Positions 11,742 through 21,400 of a DNA stretch of 64,000 nucleotides are shown here, piece by piece; the first letter of the stretch is position 1; each line of letters begins with the position of its first letter. The DNA comes from Zizania palustris (Eukaryota; Streptophyta; Magnoliopsida; Poales; Poaceae): positions 9,988,342-10,052,341 of the forward strand of contig JAAALK010000289.1 in the NCBI GenBank assembly GCA_019279435.1, written 5' to 3'. Both the position numbers and the translations under genes were made by a program. A model generated the notes under the pieces. It did no database searches, was not told where the DNA came from, and worked only from the letters and a program-made list of their open reading frames with translations.

Positions 11742-14700
11742 TTGGCTCGGCAGCAAGCCGCGGTAGCAGCAGTGGCGGCATCATCGGCGACGACAACTCC
11801 AACAGCGATAGTAGCAGCACCAATGGCGGCGCCAGGAAGAAATCCCCAACGCGATGATCCTCATGATCTCCTTCCGGCGGCGTCGAAGTATGTGGATCAA
11901 TCTTACCAACTGGGACCTTTAACCTGCAAGAGGGAATCGCTCGCGGCAGCGATAGAAGGGAAGATTAGTTCGGAGATTGTGATTCGCAAACCTGGAAAAG
12001 AAGATATTCCTTCACCAAGGCCCAGAGAAGTGGTTGTCTTCGAAGCCTTTTTCGAAGCAGGATTAGGGCTCCTAGCTATCGACTTCCTAGCTGAGGTACT
12101 GGATTTATTCCATGTTACTCTCCCCCAACTCTCTCCGAACGCGATAGCACATCTCGCCATCTTCGAATGGGCATTGCGGGCTGAAGGCTGCGATGGAAGA
12201 GCAGAAATCTTCGTAGCCCTATACCGAGCTTCTTGCCAGCCCAAGACCTTCGTAGGCCCTGGAGGTGAGAAGATGGTGGTGGCCTTCGGGAGTATTAACT
12301 TCCGGCTTCGAGACGAGTACGCTCTTCGATTTCCAACCAAGTCCATCAATGCCAGGTGGTATATGGATTGGATCCTCCGCTAGTTTTACGCCGAAGTTGG
12401 GGCAGGAAGTCGGCTAGCGGGACCTCTACGGGACATAAAATTCCTGAGGGAAGCCCTTGTCCACCCGGATCCAGGCCAGCTCGAAGATCGCCATAGCCTA
12501 CTTCAACGCATTAGCCACTGTCTGAGCATGCGGGATCTGGCAGAGGAGTTCATCGGACTTCAGATCCCCCCTCTGATGGCCAACTGGCCAATCACCTTCA
12601 AGGAAGATCTGGAGGGCGGCCTCCAAAAGATCTCTTCGAGCTCGAGCCCTGCAGGTAACTTCGAAAACAACATGTTTCATATATATTTATTTGTAGAAAT
12701 AACCAATGTCAACTTATCTTTCAGCCTCTCTAACTCCTATGACTTCGGAGCAAATTGTGCGAGCTTCGGAGAAAATTCTGGGAGTTCCGACTGCGACCGA
12801 GAAAGAATGGAGGATTAAGTTAGTAGGTACTTGGGAACGGTTCAACCGAGTATGGGGGTTACTCGAAGTTGTTCCCCCTCCTCTTTTGGACGGGGTGCCT
12901 TCGGAAAAAGGACCTAAGAAAAGAAAGGCAGAAGTTGGAACTTTAGCTCCCGTCAAGACTCCGTCAAAGAAGGTAGCTCGAAAACCAAGAGCTGCTGTGC
13001 CTCCAAGTCCGGTGGTTTCGGTCTCCGATTCCTCAGAGGACGAAGGTAGACTTCTTGTGGACCTAATTGACGAGGATGAAGCCCAAGCAGATGCAAACAC
13101 CGACAATGTTGCAAACGTGCCGGAGTTTCCAAGCAACTTCGGGCAAGTTGAAACTTCTGCTGCTCAAGAAGACTTGCCGTGTGATGAAGCCCCTATGAAC
13201 GAAGGTGGAGCCGAAGTTGCTGCAGAATCAACTTCAATTCCGGACGAAGCAATGACTGCAGCTCCCGAAGAGGCTCCAACAGTCGAAGCTTTAGTCGTGA
13301 ATTCTGACTCCAACGAAGACTCTGGGGTAGCTTTTGACCCTCCAAGCAGCCCAATGCTCACCCGCCGACAAGACTTCGGGGGTAAACTTCGCATAATACC
13401 TTTGTTCTTTTTTCCTGCAAAACTATACAATATATAATACCTTTGCCTCAACAGGTTCATATGGAGGAGGTTCGTCCCGAAGATGCAACTCTTGGGACTT
13501 CATCAACTTCGGAGCCAATTCCAGAGATTACCCAAATGGGACCTGGAAAGCGTAATGGCAAAAATAACCCCCTCCCTGCTCCGAGTTCAGGATTAACTCC
13601 GTCTGAATCAACAGACGGAGGTCAATCTATAGAAGAGGGCCAGTCTACCAAAGTTCGTGAGGATGCAGCCAGCGCTCGACCCCTCGCAAAACGAATACGA
13701 CCGAAAGGCCTTGTCTATGCTCCCTCTTCTAGCTCCTTTCTTGGAGCGAAGAACCGGACTTCGGACTTTGCTCGAGCCTTTGGATCGAGCTAGCCGCGAA
13801 GTCGGGGAAATGGACTTGGTAGCCATCCTGAGTGAAGCGGAGGGTTCGGAGCTCAACGCCGCCATGGAGTGTGCAGCGTACCAGGTACGAAGTATCTGCA
13901 AAACAAAATTAATCTTACCTACAAATAATTTCTCACCTTGATTTTTCATCTTTGCAGCAAATAGTCTTGGCCCGAGCCGCGAATGTCTGAAACGAACGTG
14001 GAAACCTTCGTCATCGAGAAGAAATTATTACTCTTCAGTGAAATCATAACATTTCCGAAGGTCGAGTTTCCCACTTAGACAACATGGTCTCAGCGGAGCG
14101 AAGGGCCAGACAAAGCTTGGAAACTGCGAATAAAAAGCTCGAAGTAGAACAAATTGTGCTTCGGGTGGAAATAGAAAAGAATCGTGCGGAGCACACTACG
14201 GCGGGGGCTGAACTTGTCAAGCTCCGGGAGGAAAAGGCCAAAGCTGCAGAAGAGGCAAGCCACCTGCTTAACCAGAAAAATTCTTTAGCTACGGAGGCAG
14301 CTAGACTCTCCGCTGTGGCAGAAGAGTTGACTTCGGCGAAGGACGCTTTACTTGAAGATAAGTTGAAATCTGAGAAGGTAGCTGCGGAAGTCATGAACCA
14401 ACTCCTAGGTGTTCTAGAGTACTTCGGTACTACTGGGACACTTCCTTCAAATGACAACGTCTCTCTGCTGCGATGGTTAAAAATGTTCCAAGGAGGTGCA
14501 AAGACGATGAAGATGGCAGGCATTCGGTACAGAGAACTCTCCGGACAAGTGGTTGCTATTGGCGTACTTCGCTACTACGAAGATCTGGGAATATCAATAA
14601 CTCCGAACACAGAGGCGGCTCCCATTACCTTCGACGAAAGTCGGCTTCTTAATCCTTCCGAAGACGTGGCCGCTGCTTGGCAAGCCTTCCAAGCTTCATG

Positions 14701-15139
14701 GAGAGCCGAAGGCCGTACTGCGATCAAGGCTTGGATTGATGAAGGGCAACGCCAGAAGCAAGCTCAGTCGCAAAATTCGAGCAGCCAACCTCCGCCAAAC
14801 CCGCGGGTCTAGATCTGCTTTAGGATCCTAACTATGTAAAGAATCGTGTTTTTCATACATTATGAATGAAAATTTGCTTATCGTGTTTTTAGGCTTCACC
14901 TCGTATGGATGATATTGAAGTGTTAAACATTAATGAAGAACTCCGCCTGCTATGGGCTACGTTCGATATCTTAAAACTTCACAAGCGACCCCGATTTTTA
15001 GTTCCTCGAGATAGCTCCGGTGCAATTGCGCCCGATGTATGTAAAGATATACTATCTTATATTAAAGAGGAAGAAAAAGAATTTAACTTGGAAACTTCAT
15101 CTTCTGAAGACATTGCGTGGTCCGAAGATGAAGGTATTG
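11742..15139 (+). pseudogene. Antisense intron-containing gene of Tat element C (broken copy)
   Basis: This gene is on the strand opposite to gag-pol. Comparison with copies B and G gives five exons: to 12654, 12725-13381, 13455-13884, 13958-14806 and from 14893. Each intron starts GT and ends AG. Intron 1 is 70 bp here and its removal restores the frame from exon 1 (FKEDLEGGLQKISS) to exon 2 (TPMTSEQIVRASEK). The central part of exon 1 (VVVFEAFFEAGLGL, QLSPNAIAHLAIFEWAL) resembles the Pfam 'putative gypsy type transposon' family. Exon 4 encodes a long coiled coil. Lesions: the ATG region present in B and G is deleted, TAG at 12381-12383, a frame change in exon 3, TGA at 13988-13990, and loss of the 3' end at about 15140. 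The function is unknown. Confidence 0.75.
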
Positions 15140-15452
15140 CTGAAGCAATGACTTGAAGGGTAGTTGGTGGGCGATGACTTCTTCGCCCCATCCACTGATA
15201 TCCTTGGCAAGTGCGGACTAAGCTCTCCGCATCAACTACTATTGTAGGCCAATAAAGCCCCTGGCGAAGTGTTTTTCTTGCCAAAGCTCGAGGGGCTAAA
15301 TGGCTACCGCAAAGTCCTTCATTAATTTCTCGAAGAATTTCTTGACCTTCGGCTTGAGATATACATCGGAGCAAAGGGGAACATACTCCGGCCTTGTATA
15401 AAATACCGTTGATTAAATGGTAATTTCGAATTCTGAGTTTTAACCTCGAAAG
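15140..15452 (-). pseudogene. Truncated Tat integrase N-terminus (element C)
   Basis: This encodes the N-terminal zinc-binding part of integrase, with GLCGSHLAPRAL, GLYWPTI and RTCQGYQWMG. The last motif is CQGC in element B, so a zinc-binding Cys has become Tyr. Coding similarity stops at about 15140, just after TTLQVIA. The DDE catalytic core is absent because of a deletion that fuses this segment to the tail of the antisense gene. Confidence 0.75.
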
Positions 15453-16109
15453 CTATGGCCCTTCAGATATATTTTCTTCTCCTTGCAACAATTCCATAAT
15501 TGAACTCCGCCAATCTGTACTTGGAATGCAAAGGACTTCCGCAACAGGGATTTGTGGCACCGAAGGTGTATTGAGTTCTTCATAAAAAGCCTCTTCTGGT
15601 ATGTCCATAGCTCCGGCTGCAGCTTTTGCTAAAATGCCAGCTTGCACATTTTCTGCTCTGGGTATACTCCGAATGGAAATCTCTTTAAATGCTGCTTCAA
15701 TCTTATGGATTTCATCCAAGTATTTTGCAAGCTGTGGATGCCGAACTTGAAAGCTCTTATCTACGTGCCCTGCTACAATCTGAGAATCTGTCTTAATAAC
15801 AACTCTTGTAGCCCCTAGAGCACGTGCCTTTCGAAGTCCCAACAAAATTCCTTCATACTCCGACGTATTATTAGTAGACTTAAAGTTGAGTCTTGCGGAG
15901 TACATTGCCTTTTGCCCTGAAGGTGAAATTATCACTGCTCCGACACCTGTGCTAGATGCTTGGAAAGCTCCATCGGAGTAAATAGTCCAAATCCCTTCAC
16001 TTGGCTTCTCTAGAGCCCATGCTGCAGGGGGAGTCCATTCTGCCACAAAGTCCGCCAACACTTGTGACTTAATTGATGTTCTTGCCACAAAGGATATGCC
16101 GAAGGGTGC
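15453..16109 (-). pseudogene. Archaeal-type RNase H of Tat element C
   Basis: An open frame of about 211 codons. It has IYSDGAFQASS, the NNTSEYEGILLGL helix and VVIKTDSQIVAG, so the catalytic Asp, Glu and Asp are all retained. A linker toward integrase (AEVLCIPSTDWRSS) follows. At 16109 it is cut by element B. The coding sequence resumes at 38648 with the matching residues (GKWVVELAP), joined through the GGTGC duplication. The domain itself looks intact, but the polyprotein is not. Confidence 0.85.
16105..16109. repeat. Left target-site duplication of Tat element B (GGTGC)
   Basis: GGTGC here and at 38648-38652 flank the two LTRs of element B exactly. Removing B and one copy rejoins the RNase H coding region of element C in frame. 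Confidence 0.95.
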
Positions 16110-16604
16110 TCTCGGCGTAAAAGATTACGCTAACAGGTTTCTGAAGATTAGAAACTAACAAACGAAGTGTTTGCGAGGGAAACTATTCTAAGCCTCCAAA
16201 AGGATAATAACTTAGAATAATTTGAAAGTGTGTATTGAATAACTTGTATTCGGTCCTCATTACAGGGTAAAATAGGGGGTATTTATCGGCCCAAACATTA
16301 AGGAAAAGACCTTTTTACCCCTCTATTACAACCGACATAGTGGAAACTATTCCGTACTCTTAATAGGGCTAAAATGTTAAAAGACTAATCTAGTTAGAAA
16401 GAAGATAAGTCTTCCATCTTAGCTGGCAAAGAGGTTCCTGGAAGATTCCATGTTCAAAGATGTACTCCGAACTAGAGCCCGTCATCATACTTTGAACTTG
16501 ACTGGATGCATCTCCGAAATTATATATCGGACATCTTCATCTTAATCACCAGTCTTTATCTTATTGCTGCGATAATCTTGAAGATGGAATATTTTCCCCC
16601 AACA
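16110..16604 (-). repeat. 3' LTR of Tat element B
   Basis: 495 bp ending CCCCCAACA. The outer end reads TCTCGGCG where the other LTRs of the family read TGTTGGCG. The flanking duplication shows that this is nonetheless the true end, so three terminal bases changed after insertion. Confidence 0.9.
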
Positions 16605-16829
16605 GTAGCCCCTCGAATACGCTTCCTCGTTAAATCTGTGATGTTAGGGAAGCAGTATACGCAAGGAAACATATCCATTTGCAGGGATTAGCAGACTTAA
16701 TACACCTCCGAAATGTATAGAGATGCGAACTTCAAATTATTTTCTAAATGAATTGCATTCGAAGTATTTTAGAATTAACTTGGGAAATCCGAAAGTCTTT
16801 TTAAACTTGGAAAAAATTGGGGTCTGAGC

Positions 16830-16837
16830 TATAAATA
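16830..16837 (+). promoter_or_regulatory. TATA box of antisense gene, copy B
   Basis: TATAAATA followed by GAGGGCCC lies 104 bp upstream of the ATG at 16941. Compared with element G, about 100 bp directly upstream, including all AACGG motifs, are deleted in this copy. Short AAAAAAT repeats mark the breakpoints. Confidence 0.6.
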
Positions 16838-16940
16838 GAGGGCCCGACCCTTTCTTGTACCTTTCCACCGCTTTCGTGCAAACAGACCAACTCTCGAACC
16901 GTAGCCTCCCTTTTTCCTTCAAAGCAACCCAAGAGATCTA

Positions 16941-19900
16941 ATGGCGAAAACCAGCTTCAAGGGTCCTGGAACGGCTTCAACCTTGACTCGGCAGCAAGTT
17001 GCGGCGGCAGCGGCGGCCGCTATATTGACGGCGACTACTCTGACACCTGCAGCAGCAGCAATGGTGGCGGCGGGGGAAAATCCCCAAAATGTTGGCCATC
17101 AAGACCTTTGTTCGGCGTCGACAAAATATATGGATCAATCTTATCAGCTAGGGCCTTCAACCTGCAGAAGAGAATCACTTGTGGCCGCAGTAGAGGGCAA
17201 GATCAGTTCTGGGGTTATGATTCGCAAACCTGGGAAGGAAATCATTCCATCACCGAGACCCGGAGAAGTGGTTGTTTTCGAAGCTTTCTTCGAAGCTGGG
17301 TTGGGGCTTCCAGCAGTCGACTTTTTAGCGGAGGTATTGGACTTGTTTCGTGTCCCTCTCCCCCAACTCTCTCCGAATGCGGTAGCACGTCTTGCCATCT
17401 TCGAATGGGCGTTGCGAGCCGAAGGTTGTGAAGGAAGAGCGGAGATCTTCGCAGCACTACATAGGGCATCATGTCAACCGAAGACCTTCGTAGGCTCCAG
17501 AGGTGAAATGATAGTAGTGGCCTTCGGAAGTATCAACTTCAGACTCCGGGACGAATATGCTCTTCGGTTTCCTTCCAAGGCCATTAATGCTAGATGGTAT
17601 ACTGATTGGATCTTGAGATGGTTTTACGCCGAAGTTGGGGCGAGCAGCCGCCTAGCTGGACCTCTGCAAGAAATCCACTTTCGAAAGGAAGCCTTAGTGC
17701 ACCCGGATCTAGGCCATCTCGAAGCTCGCTTGAGCTTGCTTCAAAAAATCAGTCGTCGCTTGAGCATGCGAGACTTAGACGAAGAATTCCTAGGGCTTCA
17801 AATTTCTCCCCTGATGGCCAACTGGCCTATCATCTTCGAGGAAGATTCGGAAGGCGGTCTTCGAAAAATTTCCTCAACTTCTAGTCCTGCAGGTAACTTC
17901 GAAAACAACATACTCTATGTATATTTATTCGAAGAATTAACAAACTTAACTCGTTTTTTAGCTTCTTCAGTCCCTATAACTTCGGAGCAAATCGTACGGG
18001 CTTCGGAGAAGATTTTGGGCATTCCAACTCCGACCGAGAAAGAATGGAGAATCAAATTGGTTGGTAGTTGGGAACGATCCAACAGAGTATGGGGGCTGCT
18101 CGAAATTGTTCCGCCCCCTCTGATGGATTGGGTGCCTTTAGAGAAATGGCCCAAGAAGAGGAAAGCCGAAGCTGGAACTTCGAGCTCCGCTAAGACTCCG
18201 TTTAAAAAGGTGGCTCGAAAGACAAAAATTCCTGCGCCTTCAAGCCCAAGAGCTTCAATCTCCGATTCTCAGGAGGATGAAGGTAGGTTGCTCGTGAGGT
18301 TGATTGACGAGGATGCGGCCCAAAGAGCCGTACGAAATGACGAACCTGCGAACGTGCCGGAGTCTCAAGAGAATCTTGAGCAAGCGAGGACTCCGGCTGC
18401 TCAAGGAGATTTACCTCAGGACAGAGCCCCTGTGGATGAGAGTGGAGTCGAAGTCACTGCAGCTTCGATTCCAGGTGAAGCAACAACAGCTGTTCAGGAA
18501 AAGGCTCCAACAGTCGAAGATTTTATGGTTGATTCTGACGAAGATCTTGCCTTCGACCCGCCAAGCAGTCCAATGCTCACCCGCCGCCAAAATGTCGAAG
18601 GTAAACTTCGAATAATTCTTTTATCCTTTTGTCCTGCGAAATTATACAATGTATAATACCTTTGTTTTTACGGAGTCCACTTCCATGGAAGAGGTCCGGC
18701 CTGAAGATAGAGTTCCTGGACCTTCGACAACTTCGGAGCCAATTCCAGGAGCCACTCAAATGGGGCCTGGAAAAGGAAAAGGGAAGATGGACCCCCTCCC
18801 TGCTCCGAGCTCAGGATCAACTCCATCTGAGTCAACAGACGAGAGCCAATCTACTGAGGGGGGCCAGTCTGCTGGGGCTCTGAAGACCACAGCTCAACAC
18901 TCTGGGCCTTCGCCAAACGAAGATGACAAACAAGACTTAAGCATGCTCCCCCTTCTAGCGAAGAACTGGGCTTCGGACTTTGCTCGAGCCTTTGGATCGA
19001 GCTAGTCGCGAAGTCGGGGAGACGGACATGGTGGCCATCTTGAGCGAGGCGGAGAGTTCGGAGCTTAACGCTGCCATGGAACACGCAGCATACCAGGTAC
19101 GAAGTATCTGCAAAACAGAATCAAATTTATATACAAATAATTTCTCACCTTGGTTTTTTCTTTTCGCAGCAAACAGTCTTGGCCCGAGCTGCGAACATCT
19201 CCAATGAATGTGGAAACATTCGCCTTCGAGAGGAAAATGCAACTCTTCAACGAAATCTGACTATCTCCGAAGGTCGAGTGGCCCACATGGACAACATGGT
19301 TTCAACGGAGCGCAGGGCCAGACAAGGATTGGAGGCTGTGAATAAAGAGCTCGAAGCGGAAAAAAATGTGATTCGAGCAGAAATTGAAAAGATGCAGGCG
19401 GAGCACACTACTATGGGGGCCGAGCTTGTTAGACTCCGAGAAGAAGCTAGCCGACTACTGAATCATAAGAATTCTTTAACTACGGAGGCGGCTAGGCTCT
19501 CTGGAGTAATAGAAGAGCTAACTTCGATGAAGGATGCATTAATTGAAGATAAGCTGAAGTCTGAGAAGGTAGCTGCGAAGGTCATGGACCAATTGCTAGG
19601 CGTTCTGGAGTACTTCGGTACTACTGGGACGCTTCCTTCGGATGACAACATCTCCCTACTGCGCCGGCTGAAAAGGATTCAAGGAGTAGCGAAGCAAATG
19701 AAGACAGTAGGCATTCGTTACGGAGAAATCTCCAGACAAGTGGCTGCTGTTGGCCTACTTCGTTACTACGAAGATCTGGGTCGATCGATAACTCCGAGCG
19801 CAGGAGAGGGTCCTATTACCTTCGATGACGACTAGCTTCTTACTCCCTCCGAAGGTGTGGCCGCTGCTTGGCAAGCCTTTCAAACTTCATGGAGAGCCGA

Positions 19901-20547
19901 AGGTCGCTCTGCGATCAAGGCCTGGATTGACGAAGGACAACGCTAGAAGCAGGCTCGGTCCCAAGCTTCGAGCAGTCAGCCTCCTCCAAACCCGCAGGTT
20001 TAGAATTACCTTAGGATCTTCAACTATGTAAAGCACTATGCTTTGGTACATTTATGAATGAAGATTTGTTTATCATGTTTTTAGGCTTTGCCTCATATGG
20101 AAGATGTCGAAGTGTTAGATGTTAACGACGAACTTCGCTTATTATGGGCTACCTTCGATATCTTAAAACTTCACAAGCGCCCTCGATTTCTAGTTCCTCG
20201 AGATACTTCTGGAACGATTACGTCCGAAATAAGCAAAGATATATTATTTTGTATTAAATAGGAAGAAAAAGAAGTTAACTTGGAAACTTCATCTTCTGAA
20301 GACATTATATGGTCCGAAGACGAAGGTGAAGCTCAAGGTAAAAATCCTGAAGAACTTGGAAGCTGGGAATGGAGCCCCGAACGGCTTCGAACTTGGGCCG
20401 AGCTTCAACAAGAACAAAAAGACTTTAGAGCTTCAAAAGGAGGCAGAAGGGTTAAACGCAAAGTTGTTAGAACTCCCGGCACTGGAACCAGTCGTTCCAA
20501 CCCTAGCTCTAGAGATCGAAGAGGTCTTCGATTCCTTCTTGGTATAG
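16941..20547 (+). pseudogene. Antisense intron-containing gene of Tat element B (best 5' half)
   Basis: Exon 1 (16941-17892) gives 317 residues: an Ala-rich N-terminus (about 20-45), then a conserved domain at about 93-240 with VVVFEAFFEAGLGLPAVDFL and QLSPNAVARLAIFEWALRAEG. This resembles the Pfam 'putative gypsy type transposon' family. Exon 2 (17962-18600) holds a basic patch (KKRKAEAG, KKVARK) and acidic low complexity. Exon 3 ends at 19096, exon 4 (19170-19997) is a coiled coil, and exon 5 starts at 20085. Introns are 69, 73, 73 and 87 bp, GT-AG, in consistent phase. Lesions: the intron 2 acceptor AG is GG at 18672-18673, a 14-bp deletion near 18958 lies between AGC repeats, TAG at 19833-19835, TAG at 20259-20261, and an extra A near 20422. 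The function is unknown; a nuclear or chromatin role is only a guess. Confidence 0.8.
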
Positions 20548-21329
20548 ATACCAATTTTTCATGATGTAATCATATTTGTTCGAATAATAAATATCGATTT
20601 AAAATTGTCTCCCTATTTATTAGCCCCTCTTTGGGCGTAAGCAACTTCGAACTGTATTCAAAGATGGTTAGGCGCAAAGAAAAACTTAGGAGTACAAATT
20701 TGAGGGTTCAGAGCCCCTCAATAATTTAAAGATTAACTAAAATCTTATAAAATTTCTTCGACTATTTGTTGTCTGAAGATTGGCAACTTAGTAACTTATG
20801 TTTTTGAAAGAAATCACTTGAGATGACTTTCCGTACACTTTAATGTCTTATATAATTTGTCACTTTGGACTTTCTTAACAGACATTCGAAGCTCATGGCT
20901 CAAACTCTGTTTTGTTTTGGCCTCCTTCGGCTCTTTTTTGCGAATTCTGTCAAACCAGTGGTTTGGATTTCGCATTGGTCTCTTTGGACTCTTTTTACGG
21001 ATGTCTACAAGCCGGTGGCTTGGACTCCGCATGATTTGGTCTCCTTGGACTCTTTTTATGGATGTCTACCAGCCGATGGCTTGGACTCCGTATGGTGTGG
21101 TTTTGGGCTCTTTTACGGATGCCTAGAAGCTGGTGGCTTGGACTCCGGATTATGTCAGCCCCCACGTCGGAAACTTTGAACCAATGGTTCAAAGTCCGAA
21201 AATATGATTCAAATTAATGACACTTCCCTCTCGGTCAACTCCACGGTTCCAGTGCGTCCACTCGGAAGCTGGAAGTTTATGAGGGGTAGGCACTATCTGA
21301 ACCATATGCTTTATTAATTCTAAAGATGA
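20548..21329. other. Noncoding region between convergent gene ends of element B
   Basis: This lies between the 3' end of the antisense gene and the stop of pol on the other strand. It has AATAAATAT just after the antisense stop, a possible poly(A) signal near 20586. It also holds about four degenerate copies of a 60-65 bp unit at 20918-21150. Each unit carries variants of TTGGACTCTTTTTACGGATG and GGTGGCTTGGACTCCG. No gene is seen. Confidence 0.6.
20918..21150. repeat. Degenerate 60-65 bp tandem repeat in Tat element B
   Basis: About four units, each with a CTCTTTTTACGGATG-like block and a GGCTTGGACTCCG-like block. The same array occurs in element G at 53691-53920. It sits between two convergent transcription units and could contain terminator or poly(A) functions, but this is untested. 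Confidence 0.7.
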
Positions 21330-21395
21330 TTACAAATGATTACAAGAAGCCCCGAAGTATCGCTTTAGGTGCTCCGCATGCCAAGTATGTGCTAA
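21330..21395 (-). pseudogene. C-terminal tail of element B integrase
   Basis: Read on the minus strand, this continues the integrase at 33727: AHTWHAEHLKRYFGAS and then TAA at 21330-21332. The Tekay element separates it from the rest of the gene. Removing that element and one CTCTT joins the two parts in frame. Confidence 0.85.
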
Positions 21396-21400
21396 CTCTT
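21396..21400. repeat. Left target-site duplication of Tekay element (CTCTT)
   Basis: CTCTT here and at 33727-33731 flank the complete Tekay element exactly. Confidence 0.95.
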
